Part shown: positions 43,843 through 51,916 of the stretch, piece by piece
Numbering within the stretch: the first letter of the stretch is position 1
Layout of the letters: each line of letters begins with the position of its first letter
DNA from: Bradyrhizobium sp. ISRA430
GTDB lineage: Bacteria; Pseudomonadota; Alphaproteobacteria; Rhizobiales; Xanthobacteraceae
Direction: 5' to 3'
Length of the DNA: 64,000 bases
Assembly (NCBI RefSeq): GCF_029909975.1
Contig: NZ_CP094516.1
Span: 8,162,501-8,226,500, forward strand
The notes under the pieces: model-generated
The model's input: only the letters and a program-made list of their open reading frames with translations
Told to the model about the DNA's origin: nothing
Database searches by the model: none
Translations under genes and position numbers: made by a program

Positions 43843-43856
43843 TTGATTTGCGTCAA
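43843..43856. promoter_or_regulatory. FNR/FixK box, DUF883 side
   Basis: TTGATTTGCGTCAA matches TTGA-N6-TCAA. It ends 52 bp upstream of the minus-strand DUF883 start in a divergent promoter. Confidence 0.7.
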
Positions 43857-43878
43857 GCGAGCTTTCTCGGGCCCTGCT

Positions 43879-43892
43879 TTGAGGCAGGTCAA
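43879..43892. promoter_or_regulatory. FNR/FixK box, Mla side
   Basis: TTGAGGCAGGTCAA matches TTGA-N6-TCAA. It ends 66 bp upstream of the plus-strand permease start. Confidence 0.7.
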
Positions 43893-43957
43893 TCCAGGTA
43901 TGTCGCGGCGACCTAGAAATCCAAAATGACCGGAGTCGATCCTATGAGGATAAAGGT

Positions 43958-45094
43958 GTGAATTCGGAACCACTGCTGCTGGCAACACCGTCCGGCGATC
44001 TGCTCGAGCTGCGGCCGGAAGGGCCGTGGATCGCCGCCAATGCTCCGAAGCTTGACGCGCTTTCCCGATCGGTCTGGGCGGCTGTCGATAGATCGAAGTC
44101 CGTGACGCTCGATATGGCAGGTGTCAGCGAGCTCGACACGCTCGGCGCCTGGCTTCTGGAGAAACTGTCGCGTAGGGCGGCATCCTCCAGCCGATCGGCC
44201 GAGGTGGTCGGAATAGCCGACAATTTCGCCGGCCTGATGGACGAGGTGCGTCAGGTCAACCGACACAATCCACTGCCGGCACCTATGCCCAACCCGGTTC
44301 TGCACGGGCTGCACGATCTCGGCAAGTCCACGGTCGAGGCGCGGGAAGACATCACGATCTTCCTTCAGATGCTCGGCGCACTGTTCATGTCTCTGATAGG
44401 GGTGTCGCGCCGGCCGCGGTCGCTGCGGCTGACGTCGCTGGTCTATCAGCTCTATCGGATCGGCTGGCAGGCGATTCCGATCGTCGTGCTGATCACCTTC
44501 CTGATCGGCGCGATCATCGCGCAGCAGGGGTTTTTCCATTTCCGTAGGTTCGGCGCGGAGTCCCACACGGTCGACATGGTCGGCATCCTGGTGCTGCGCG
44601 AGCTGGGTGTGCTGATCGTCGCCATCATGGTCGCCGGTCGCTCGGGGAGCGCCTATACCGCCGAGCTCGGCTCGATGAAGATGCGCGAGGAGATTGATGC
44701 GCTCTCGACCATGGGGCTCGATCCGGTCGACGTCCTCATCCTGCCGCGGGTGGCTGCCTTGGTCATCGCGCTTCCGATCCTTGCCTTCATCGGCTCGATC
44801 GCCGCGCTCTATGGCGGCGGCCTGGTCGCGCAGTTCTACGGCGACATGGGCCCGGCGATCTACGTTGCGCGGCTGCACGAGGCCATTTCCGTCACCCATT
44901 TCGAGGTCGGCATCCTGAAGGCGCCGTTCATGGCGCTGGTGATCGGGATCGTCGCCTGCAGCGAGGGATTGCGCGTGAAAGGCAGCGCCGAATCGCTCGG
45001 TCGGCAAACGACGACCTCGGTGGTGAAGTCGATCTTTCTGGTGATCGTGCTCGACGGCCTGTTCGCGATCTTCTTTGCCTCGATCGGGATGTGA
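43958..45094 (+). CDS. MlaE-family lipid ABC permease with N-terminal STAS domain
   Basis: The 378-aa protein starts at GTG 43958. Residues 1-~105 form a STAS (MlaB-like) domain (VTLDMAGVSELDTLGAWLLE). Residues ~120-378 form the MlaE permease with VGILVLRELGVLIVAIMVAG and the coupling region GSMKMREEIDALSTMGLDP. With the two genes downstream it makes an MCE-type transporter that moves phospholipids or hydrophobic compounds between membranes. It overlaps the ATPase gene by four bases. Confidence 0.88.
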   Translation: MNSEPLLLATPSGDLLELRPEGPWIAANAPKLDALSRSVWAAVDRSKSVTLDMAGVSELDTLGAWLLEKLSRRAASSSRSAEVVGIADNFAGLMDEVRQVNRHNPLPAPMPNPVLHGLHDLGKSTVEAREDITIFLQMLGALFMSLIGVSRRPRSLRLTSLVYQLYRIGWQAIPIVVLITFLIGAIIAQQGFFHFRRFGAESHTVDMVGILVLRELGVLIVAIMVAGRSGSAYTAELGSMKMREEIDALSTMGLDPVDVLILPRVAALVIALPILAFIGSIAALYGGGLVAQFYGDMGPAIYVARLHEAISVTHFEVGILKAPFMALVIGIVACSEGLRVKGSAESLGRQTTTSVVKSIFLVIVLDGLFAIFFASIGM

Positions 45095-45876
45095 CCATGT
45101 CGGGGGTGGCACAAGCGTTCGCAATTCGCGTCAGCGACCTCGTGGTCGGCTTCGGCCGGCAGATTGTGCTCGATCACCTCTCGCTTGAAGTCTGCGGCGG
45201 GGAAATCCTTGGCCTGGTCGGTGCCTCCGGCGGCGGCAAGTCGGTCCTGATGCGGACCGTCATCGGGCTCGTCCCGCGGCGAGGCGGCACCATCGAAGTC
45301 ATGGGACAGCCGATCGGCAGTGCGCACGACCGCAGCGCGCAGGACGCTGCCGGAAAATGGGGCATCCTGTTCCAGCAGGGCGCACTGTTCTCCTCGCTGA
45401 CGGTCCGGCAGAATCTCCAGTTTCCGCTGCGCGAGAACCTCGCCCTCTCCCAGGAGCTGATGGACGAGATGGCGATCGCCAAGCTCGAGATGGTTGGGCT
45501 GAGAGCAGAGGATGCCGAAAAATATCCGTCCGAGCTGTCCGGCGGCATGACCAAGCGGGTGGCATTGGCCCGCGCCCTCGCTCTCGATCCGCCGATCCTG
45601 TTCCTGGACGAGCCGACCTCCGGCCTCGATCCGATCGCTGCCGGTGATTTCGACGCCCTGATCAAGACATTGCAGAAGACCCTGGGGCTCACCGTGTTCA
45701 TGGTGACCCATGATCTCGCAAGCTTGACCACGGTCTGCGACCGCGTCGCGGCGCTGGCCGACGGCAAGATCGTGGCGATCGGTCCCATGCGCGAACTTCT
45801 TCAATCAGAGCATCCCTGGGTGAGGGCCTATTTTCACGGCAAGCGTTCCCAGATGCTGCAACCCCACATGAGATGA
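45091..45876 (+). CDS. MlaF-type ABC ATPase
   Basis: The 261-aa ATPase shows Walker A GASGGGKSVL, the Q-loop in GILFQQGALFSSLTV (the MlaF-type phrase), signature LSGGMTKR, Walker B ILFLDEPTSGLDP and switch His in VTHDLASL. It energises the MlaE permease. Its ATG overlaps the permease stop, and the MCE gene follows three bases after its own stop. Confidence 0.9.
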   Translation: MTMSGVAQAFAIRVSDLVVGFGRQIVLDHLSLEVCGGEILGLVGASGGGKSVLMRTVIGLVPRRGGTIEVMGQPIGSAHDRSAQDAAGKWGILFQQGALFSSLTVRQNLQFPLRENLALSQELMDEMAIAKLEMVGLRAEDAEKYPSELSGGMTKRVALARALALDPPILFLDEPTSGLDPIAAGDFDALIKTLQKTLGLTVFMVTHDLASLTTVCDRVAALADGKIVAIGPMRELLQSEHPWVRAYFHGKRSQMLQPHMR

Positions 45877-45879
45877 GAC

Positions 45880-46983
45880 ATGGAAACCCGCGCTCCCTAT
45901 GTGCTGATCGGCGCCTTCGTCCTGGCCGCGATCCTCGTGGTCTTTGGCTTCGTCTATTGGCTGAACAATACGGGCGGCATCGGGCCGCGCGCGACCTATC
46001 GCGTGCAGTTTCAGGGGCCGGTACCGGGACTGCTGGTCGGCGCCGGCGTGTTGTTCAATGGCATCCGCGTCGGCGAGGTCACCGAGCTTGGTCTCGCGCC
46101 GGACAATCCGCGCTTCGTCAGTGCGACGATTTCGGTTGCGTCTGCGACTCCCGTGCGCGCCGACACCAAGGTCGGGCTCGATTTCCAAGGGTTGACCGGC
46201 GTACCGGTGGTGGCTCTGGAAGGCGGCACGATCGCTGCCAGACCGGGCGAGCCGTTGATCTTGATCGCCGAGGCCGGGGCCGGCCAGAGCATGACGCAGG
46301 CGGCGCGCGATGCGCTGCGGCGGGTCGATTCCGTACTGGAGGACAACGCCGGTCCGCTGAAGGATACGATCGCCAATTTCAAGACGTTCTCGGACGGGCT
46401 CGCGCGCAACGCCGGCAAGCTCGACGGCATCGTTGCGGGACTCGAGAAGATGACGGGCGGTGGAGCGCCTGCGCAGAAGATAACCTATGACCTGCGGGCA
46501 CCGCAGGACCTCGGGCCGGTCGGCAAGGCGCTTTCCGCGTCATTGGCAATTCCCGAGCCGACCGCGGTTGCAATGCTCCAGACGCAACGGATGCTGTTCT
46601 CGCCGGTTCCGGACATCCCGGGCTTTGCCGAGTTCCTGTGGGCCGACAGCATTCCAAAGCTGGTGCAGGCGCGCCTGATCGACAGTTTCGAGAACCTCGA
46701 CATCGCCCACGCCCCGTTGCGCACGACCGACCTGGGTCAGGCGGACTATCAGCTCTTGATCGATATCAGGCGCTTCCGCATTGCCGCGGAAGGCGAGCCG
46801 CGAGCCGAAATCGGACTGTCGGTGAGGATTGTCGACAAGAACGGCAAGGTGATCGCTTCGCGGCTTGTGGAAGCGAGCGAGAAACTCGACAAGATCGAGC
46901 CGACCGCCGCAGTCGCGGCATTCGACGCCGCCTTCGGCCGCATCGCAAAGGAGCTGGTCGGTTGGACGGTACAGGCCGTCTAA
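45880..46983 (+). CDS. MlaD (MCE) protein fused to a PqiC/ABC-type auxiliary domain
   Basis: The 367-aa protein has an N-terminal membrane anchor (VLIGAFVLAAILVVFGFVYW) and an MCE domain (QGPVPGLLVGAGVLFNGIRV region, ~35-120). A linker follows. Then an ABC-type transport auxiliary domain (from ~200: YDLRAPQDLGPVG through IPKLVQARLIDSFENL to VEASEKLDKIEPTAAVAAFD), which is usually a separate outer-membrane lipoprotein such as PqiC. No lipobox is seen, so here it is tethered to the inner-membrane MCE protein. Confidence 0.8.
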   Translation: METRAPYVLIGAFVLAAILVVFGFVYWLNNTGGIGPRATYRVQFQGPVPGLLVGAGVLFNGIRVGEVTELGLAPDNPRFVSATISVASATPVRADTKVGLDFQGLTGVPVVALEGGTIAARPGEPLILIAEAGAGQSMTQAARDALRRVDSVLEDNAGPLKDTIANFKTFSDGLARNAGKLDGIVAGLEKMTGGGAPAQKITYDLRAPQDLGPVGKALSASLAIPEPTAVAMLQTQRMLFSPVPDIPGFAEFLWADSIPKLVQARLIDSFENLDIAHAPLRTTDLGQADYQLLIDIRRFRIAAEGEPRAEIGLSVRIVDKNGKVIASRLVEASEKLDKIEPTAAVAAFDAAFGRIAKELVGWTVQAV

Positions 46984-47041
46984 CTCTCGGGCCGGTCGTT
47001 CCCGCGTCTCCAGCAGAACAAGGCGGCCATGTCCGCCGAAA

Positions 47042-47055
47042 TTGATCTGCGTCAA
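47042..47055. promoter_or_regulatory. FNR/FixK box before the Fnr-type regulator
   Basis: TTGATCTGCGTCAA matches TTGA-N6-TCAA and ends 84 bp upstream of the regulator ATG, which suggests auto- or cross-regulation. Confidence 0.65.
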
Positions 47056-47139
47056 CTGCCTCTGTCACGGTGCAGTAAAATGCAGGCCGTGCGGCGGACT
47101 CGGCTTGATGCGGGCGGCGGCCGGCGCTTGGAGCGGTGG

Positions 47140-47853
47140 ATGAAGGCTTCCTTGGTCACGATTGAGCCGAACGGGCATTCCTGCAGCGATTGTGCGGTCC
47201 GCGAATTCGCAGTCTGCTCGTCATTGGACGCGGCCGAACTCCGGGAGCTCGAGCACCTGGGACGCCGCGTCCATTTTATCGCAGGCCAAACCGTCTTCTC
47301 CGAGGAGGACATCACTACGTCATTCTACAACGTGCTCGGCGGCGTCATGCGGCTGTACAAGCTGTTGCCGGATGGCCGCCGGCAGATCGTCGGCTTTGCA
47401 TTGCCCGGCGATTTCCTGGGGATGAACGTTTCCGGGCGCCACAACTTTTCGGCCGATGCGATCGGCGCAGTCACCGTCTGCCAGTTCGCGAAGGCGCCTT
47501 TAGGCCGGTTCATTGAGGACCGGCCGCACCTCTTACGGCGAATCAACGAACTGGCGGTCCGCGAATTGAGCCAGGCGCGCGACCACATGGTCCTGCTCGG
47601 TCGCCGCTCGGCGGACGAAAAAGTCGCCAGCTTTTTCCTCGGCTGGCGTGAGCGGCTGATCGAGCTCAAGGGGTCGATAGATTCGGTTTCGCTACCGATG
47701 AGCCGGCAAGACATCGCCGACTATCTCGGTCTCACCATCGAAACCGTCAGCCGCACCTTCACGAAGCTCGAGCGCCTCGGCGTGATCGAGATCATCCCGG
47801 GCGGCATCAGCCTGCTCGACGCCGCACGGGCCGAGGCTCTGGCGGCTGCCTGA
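47140..47853 (+). CDS. Fnr/FixK1-type oxygen-responsive Crp-family regulator
   Basis: The 237-aa regulator has an N-terminal cysteine cluster CSDCAVREFAVC and a further Cys in VTVCQF, placed as in iron-sulfur-binding FNR proteins. The cyclic-nucleotide-like barrel is followed by the DNA-binding helix SRQDIADYLGLTIETVSRTF, whose E-T-SR residues recognise TTGAT half-sites. It should activate the TTGA-N6-TCAA promoters in this region when oxygen falls. The start at 47140 follows TTGGAG. Confidence 0.88.
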   Translation: MKASLVTIEPNGHSCSDCAVREFAVCSSLDAAELRELEHLGRRVHFIAGQTVFSEEDITTSFYNVLGGVMRLYKLLPDGRRQIVGFALPGDFLGMNVSGRHNFSADAIGAVTVCQFAKAPLGRFIEDRPHLLRRINELAVRELSQARDHMVLLGRRSADEKVASFFLGWRERLIELKGSIDSVSLPMSRQDIADYLGLTIETVSRTFTKLERLGVIEIIPGGISLLDAARAEALAAA

Positions 47854-48056
47854 AGTCGGGCCGTCCCATTCTTCTGTGGCGCCTGCAACTCTGCATCGAT
47901 TGGAATGCATTGGCGCACCCTGCGGATGTCAGTTTTGGCCGTCCACGGCATTTTCGCGGCATTTGCCTCAAATCATGTGCATGCTTTCCGGTTGAAAAGC
48001 CGGGCGGGGTTGACTACGCAGGAACCCAGTGCCTCGCAGTCTTAGGAGCCCGCGGC

Positions 48057-48785
48057 GTGCCTCAGGACAAGACCGGCGACCCCCGACAGTCGTCGGGTAA
48101 CAAATTATCGGTCCTGCGCAAGCACCCGATCTTCGCGGATCTGGAGCCGGAGGCGCTCGATCAGCTCTGCCGCTATGCCAAGCACACGACAGTGAAGCGC
48201 GGCGCGACGATTGCCGCGAAGGGCGACCCGGGCAACAATCTGTTCGCGGTGATCTCGGGGACAGTGAAGATTTCCTCCTCCTCGCCTGATGGGCGGAATG
48301 CCATTCTCAATCTGATCGGCCCTGGGGAGATTTTTGGCGAGATCGCGGTCCTCGACGGCGCGCCGCGTTCGGCGGATGCTACCGCCAACACCAATTGCGA
48401 GCTCTACGTCATCGATCGCCGGGACTTCCTGCCCTTTGTCAAGAGCCAGCCGGCGCTCGCGATGAAATTCATCGAGCTGCTCTGCGCGCGCCTGCGCTGG
48501 ACCAGCCAGCAGGTCGAGCAGGTGATCCTGCAGAACCTGCCGGGCCGGCTCGCAAGCGCGTTGCTCGGTCTCACCGAAGAACGCAAGCTCGATTCCGGCA
48601 GCGGCACGCTCGCCATCACGCAGCAGGAGATCAGCGAGATGGTGGGGATGACGCGCGAGAGCATCAACAAGCAATTGCGCGCCTGGGCCGGACGCAATTG
48701 GGTTCGCCTCGAGCATGGCGCGATCGTCGTGCTGGATACCGATGCGCTGCGCGAGCTCGCCGAGAGCGGCCTCGACGGCGAGTGA
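48057..48785 (+). CDS. Crp/Fnr-family regulator without iron-sulfur cysteines
   Basis: The 242-aa protein starts at GTG 48057 with TTAGGAG upstream. The cNMP-binding domain is well conserved (GEIFGEIAVLDGAPRSADAT). The helix-turn-helix reads TQQEISEMVGMTRESINKQL, which is of Crp rather than Fnr type. There is no N-terminal Cys cluster, so it probably responds to a nucleotide or another signal. It follows the Fnr gene by about 200 bp with no visible terminator. Confidence 0.87.
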   Translation: MPQDKTGDPRQSSGNKLSVLRKHPIFADLEPEALDQLCRYAKHTTVKRGATIAAKGDPGNNLFAVISGTVKISSSSPDGRNAILNLIGPGEIFGEIAVLDGAPRSADATANTNCELYVIDRRDFLPFVKSQPALAMKFIELLCARLRWTSQQVEQVILQNLPGRLASALLGLTEERKLDSGSGTLAITQQEISEMVGMTRESINKQLRAWAGRNWVRLEHGAIVVLDTDALRELAESGLDGE

Positions 48786-48795
48786 CGGCACCGAC

Positions 48796-49572
48796 CTAGC
48801 CGTCGATGATGGCGACCGCGCGGGTCCAGCCCGCCGAAGCCCGTTCGATCTTCACCGGAAAGCACGAGATTGTGAACCCGGTCGAGGGCAGCTTGTCGAG
48901 ATTGTGCAGCTTCTCGAGATGGCAATAACCGATGTGCCGTCCGGCCTTGTGGCCCTCCCAGATCAGACGGGCATCCTTGGTTTCCGCATATTTTTGGGCT
49001 GTGTAGACGAACGGCGCGTCCCAGCTCCAGCCGTCGGTTCCGGTCAGCCGGACGCCGCGTTCGAGCAGGTACATGGTGGCCTCATAGCCCATGCCGCAGC
49101 CGGAATTCACGTAATCCGCCTGGCCGAACTTGGCGCCGGCGCTGGTGTTGACGACGACGATTTCCAGCGGAGAGAGCGTGTGACCGATGCGCTTGAGCTC
49201 GTTCTCGACGTCTTCCGCGGTGGCCACGTAACCGTCGGGCAGATGCCGGAAATCGAGCTTCACGCCGGGTCGGAGGCACCACTCGAGCGGCACCTCGTCG
49301 ATGGTCCATGACCGCTCGCCCCGGTTCATGGTCGGATGGAAGTGCCAGGGCGCATCGAGATGCGTGCCGTTATGCGTGGACAGCGAGACCTGCTCGACGG
49401 CCCAGCCCTGACCGTCCGGCAGATCCTCCGCCTTGAGGCCGTCGAAGAACTGCAGCATGCGCGGCAGGCCCTGCTGGTGATCGATGTACTGGATCGTCGG
49501 GTGATTGCCCGGGGGATCGGCCGGCACGTCGTTCTGCAACGGCACGGAAATATCGATCAGCTTGCGCGGCAT
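48796..49572 (-). CDS. Cyclase-family metal-dependent hydrolase (kynurenine-formamidase fold)
   Basis: The 258-aa protein carries the family metal signature HNGTHLDAPWHFHP around residues 60-75. The start MPRKLIDISVPLQNDVPADP is typical of KynB-like and cyclase hydrolases. It converges on the Crp-type gene with a ten-base gap. In catabolic clusters such enzymes hydrolyse amides or formamides. Given the molybdenum hydroxylase and NicX-like enzyme in the window, an acyclic amide from a ring-opened heterocycle is possible but unproven. Confidence 0.82.
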   Translation of the reverse strand: MPRKLIDISVPLQNDVPADPPGNHPTIQYIDHQQGLPRMLQFFDGLKAEDLPDGQGWAVEQVSLSTHNGTHLDAPWHFHPTMNRGERSWTIDEVPLEWCLRPGVKLDFRHLPDGYVATAEDVENELKRIGHTLSPLEIVVVNTSAGAKFGQADYVNSGCGMGYEATMYLLERGVRLTGTDGWSWDAPFVYTAQKYAETKDARLIWEGHKAGRHIGYCHLEKLHNLDKLPSTGFTISCFPVKIERASAGWTRAVAIIDG

Positions 49573-49686
49573 GGCATTTCTCTCGGGATGTTCCGCTCTG
49601 TTTCGAAGCATCTTGAGTGGGCTGCATCGGCGACGTCAAGTGACGCGCCGGTGCGCCGAGCGTCACCGCAACACCGCGCGCGGCAG

Positions 49687-49797
49687 CTAGAGCGGGACCT
49701 CCGGCAGGCAGATCACGAGCGTCAGCACAAAAAGCATCGCGCCCCGCAGCGGCCAGATAGCTTCGGAAAAAAGGGACGATCCGCCGATTGCGCCTGC
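49687..49797 (-). pseudogene. Possible C-terminal remnant of a TRAP large permease
   Basis: The frame reads AGAIGGSSLFSEAIWPLRGA then MLFVLTLVICLPEVPL before a stop at 49687. The pattern 'I(L/W)P....ML.VL.L.. ..P.. ..LP' resembles the last helix of DctM-type permeases. It is on the strand opposite to the intact TRAP operon and lacks everything upstream. Tentative. Confidence 0.3.
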
Positions 49798-49809
49798 GGA
49801 GCCCGCGTG

Positions 49810-49840
49810 ATCGATCAATGCAACTCTTGCATTGATCGAT
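49810..49840. promoter_or_regulatory. Perfect 14-bp inverted repeat, candidate operator
   Basis: Arms ATCGATCAATGCAA (49810-49823) and TTGCATTGATCGAT (49827-49840) are exact reverse complements around CTC. It lies in a 760-bp gap, about 240 bp upstream of the cyclase gene and 500 bp upstream of the TRAP operon. There is no T run, so an operator is more likely than a terminator. Confidence 0.55.
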
Positions 49841-50137
49841 GCCGGATTTGGCTTGGACTCAGAATGCCGCCCGCCCTAGGGACGACATTGGCGACATCGC
49901 GCTGATGCAGCGCGTTCGCACAGGGATGGGCGACCGTCTCGTCCGAACCTCCAAGCCGCAGCCAATAGCGGTCGAGCATAAAATGAGAGGAACATCCATG
50001 GATGCAACGAGCATCGTAACCTCGCATCCGGCATTGGCCAGGGCGAGGCGCGATTGCAGGGGGGCCGGCGCTTGCCGCGCGGGGTCCTCGCCGGCTGGAA
50101 GCCTTCAATCGTGCCGCAGCACGAGGGCGACGACGTC

Positions 50138-50314
50138 ATGAACGGCGACCTTCGCGCCAAGGCCGAGGACTTCGCGGCGGAGATCTTCAAGCAGCCGAAT
50201 CCGCTCGACTCCCTCGCACAATCCTACCAAGGTGGTGCGGTTGTGGCGCTTGACTTCACACCTGAAGTGGAGCGACCCAAGGCGGCCCGCAGCACCTGCC
50301 CAACGACGACATAA
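50138..50314 (+). CDS. Possible small ORF upstream of the TRAP operon
   Basis: The frame encodes MNGDLRAKAEDFAAEIFKQP then NPLDSLAQSYQGGAVVALDF and ends 22 bp before the TRAP binding-protein gene. The first half is protein-like, but the tail is low quality and no ribosome site is clear. It may be a remnant. The rest of 49841-50137 shows nothing recognisable. Confidence 0.25.
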   Translation: MNGDLRAKAEDFAAEIFKQPNPLDSLAQSYQGGAVVALDFTPEVERPKAARSTCPTTT

Positions 50315-50336
50315 TCAACTCAGGAGGAAAGCCCAG

Positions 50337-51308
50337 ATGAAGACACTAACCGGCATTATCGCAGCCGCTGTGCTGGCGGTCTCAGCGCCCTTGGCGACCG
50401 CACGCGATTTCCGCTCCGCCGACGTACACCCCGCTGACTATCCGACCGTCGAGGCCGTCAAGTTCATGGGCAAGCAGCTCGCGACGGCGAGCGGCGGCAA
50501 GCTCGGTGTGAAGGTGTTTCCCAACGGAGCCCTGGGCTCCGAGAAGGACACGATCGAGCAGCTCAAGATCGGCGCACTCGACATGATGCGGATCAACGCA
50601 TCGCCGTTGAACAACTTCGTGCCGGAAACCATCGCGCTGTGCCTGCCTTTCGTCTTCCGGGACACGCAGCACATGCGCACGGTCCTTGACGGGCCGATCG
50701 GCGATGAGATCCTGGCGGCCATGGAGCCTGCGGGATTGGTCGGCCTTGCCTATTACGACAGCGGCGCCCGGTCCATTTACACGGTCAAGGCACCGATCAA
50801 GTCGCTCGCGGACCTCAAGGGCCTGAAGATTCGCGTCCAGCAATCCGACCTGTGGGTCGGCATGATCCAGAGCCTCGGGGCCAACCCGACGCCGATGCCG
50901 TATGGCGAGGTCTATACCGCTCTCAAGACCGGTCTGGTGGACGCTGCCGAGAACAACTGGCCCTCCTACGAGTCGTCGCGCCATTTCGAGGCAGCCAAGT
51001 TCTACAACGTCACTGAGCACTCCCTGGCGCCCGAAGTTCTCGTGATGTCCAAGAAGGTCTGGGACACGCTGAGCAAGGAGGATCAGGCGATGATCCGCAA
51101 GGCGGCCAAGGAATCGGTGCCCGTCATGCGCAAGCTCTGGGACGAGCGTGAGCAGGCTTCCCGCAAGACCGTCGAGGCGGCCGGCGTTCAGGTCGTTACG
51201 ATCGCCAACAAGCAGGAATTCGTCGATGCGATGAAGCCGGTCTACGCGAAGTTCGCCGGTGACGAGAAGCTGCAGAGCCTCGTCAAGCGTATCCAGGACA
51301 CGAAATAA
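50337..51308 (+). CDS. TRAP transporter substrate-binding protein (DctP type)
   Basis: The 323-aa precursor has a signal peptide (TGIIAAAVLAVSAPLATA) and the DctP domain, with the substrate-carboxylate arginine expected in LKGLKIRVQQSDLW. GGEVYTAL-type contacts appear as PYGEVYTALKTGLVDAAEN. CAGGAGGAA lies 8 bases before the ATG, marking the operon start. It should bind an organic acid used by the downstream enzymes. Confidence 0.9.
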   Translation: MKTLTGIIAAAVLAVSAPLATARDFRSADVHPADYPTVEAVKFMGKQLATASGGKLGVKVFPNGALGSEKDTIEQLKIGALDMMRINASPLNNFVPETIALCLPFVFRDTQHMRTVLDGPIGDEILAAMEPAGLVGLAYYDSGARSIYTVKAPIKSLADLKGLKIRVQQSDLWVGMIQSLGANPTPMPYGEVYTALKTGLVDAAENNWPSYESSRHFEAAKFYNVTEHSLAPEVLVMSKKVWDTLSKEDQAMIRKAAKESVPVMRKLWDEREQASRKTVEAAGVQVVTIANKQEFVDAMKPVYAKFAGDEKLQSLVKRIQDTK

Positions 51309-51370
51309 GAACGTAGCGTCGGGGCCGGCGTCGCCGACCGGCGGCACCGGACCCTCGCAAGGAGACGCGG

Positions 51371-51916
51371 ATGACAGACCCACACGTCGCAAACCACGAA
51401 GCAGTAGCCGGACGCCCGTCGACCGGCTTGCTGTCACGGATCAATGCCGTCATCGCTCGCGTGGGCATGTACCTGTCCGTGAGCGGCCTGCTCGTCATCG
51501 TCACCATCGTGTTCTACCAGGTGTTCGGACGTTACGTGCTCAATTCCAGTCCGACCTGGACGGAGAACCTTGCGCTGGTTCTGATCCTGTATGTCACGCT
51601 GATCGGCGCCGCCGTCGGCGTGCGCGATGCCGGGCACATCGGCATGGACAGTTTGCTGGTGATGCTTCCGGATCATTTGCGAGAGAAGATCGAGCTTGTG
51701 ATCCACGTTCTGGTGGCCGTGTTCGGCATTGCGATGGTCTACAACGGCTGGATCCTCGGGGCGTCGGTCGGAACCGTGAAGATCCCCAATCTCGGCCTTC
51801 CCGAGGTCGTTCGCTACATACCGCTGATCGCCTCCGGCGTCTTGATCGTATCCTTTTCAATCGAGCACATCATTGCTCTCCTGCGCGGCGAAGAGGTCGT
51901 CCCCTCATGGAACTGA
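51371..51916 (+). CDS. TRAP transporter small permease (DctQ type)
   Basis: The 181-aa protein has four hydrophobic segments (the first SVSGLLVIVTIVFYQVFGRY) and the DctQ signature WTENLALVLILYVTLIGAA followed by VGVRDAGHIGMD. Its stop overlaps the start of the large permease gene by ten bases. CAAGGAG precedes the ATG. Confidence 0.9.
   Translation: MTDPHVANHEAVAGRPSTGLLSRINAVIARVGMYLSVSGLLVIVTIVFYQVFGRYVLNSSPTWTENLALVLILYVTLIGAAVGVRDAGHIGMDSLLVMLPDHLREKIELVIHVLVAVFGIAMVYNGWILGASVGTVKIPNLGLPEVVRYIPLIASGVLIVSFSIEHIIALLRGEEVVPSWN

Noticed and set aside
51259..51906. 216-residue N-terminal extension of the TRAP large permease
   Set aside because: It overlaps DctP and DctQ in another frame. 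The DctM family starts at the membrane segment after 51907.
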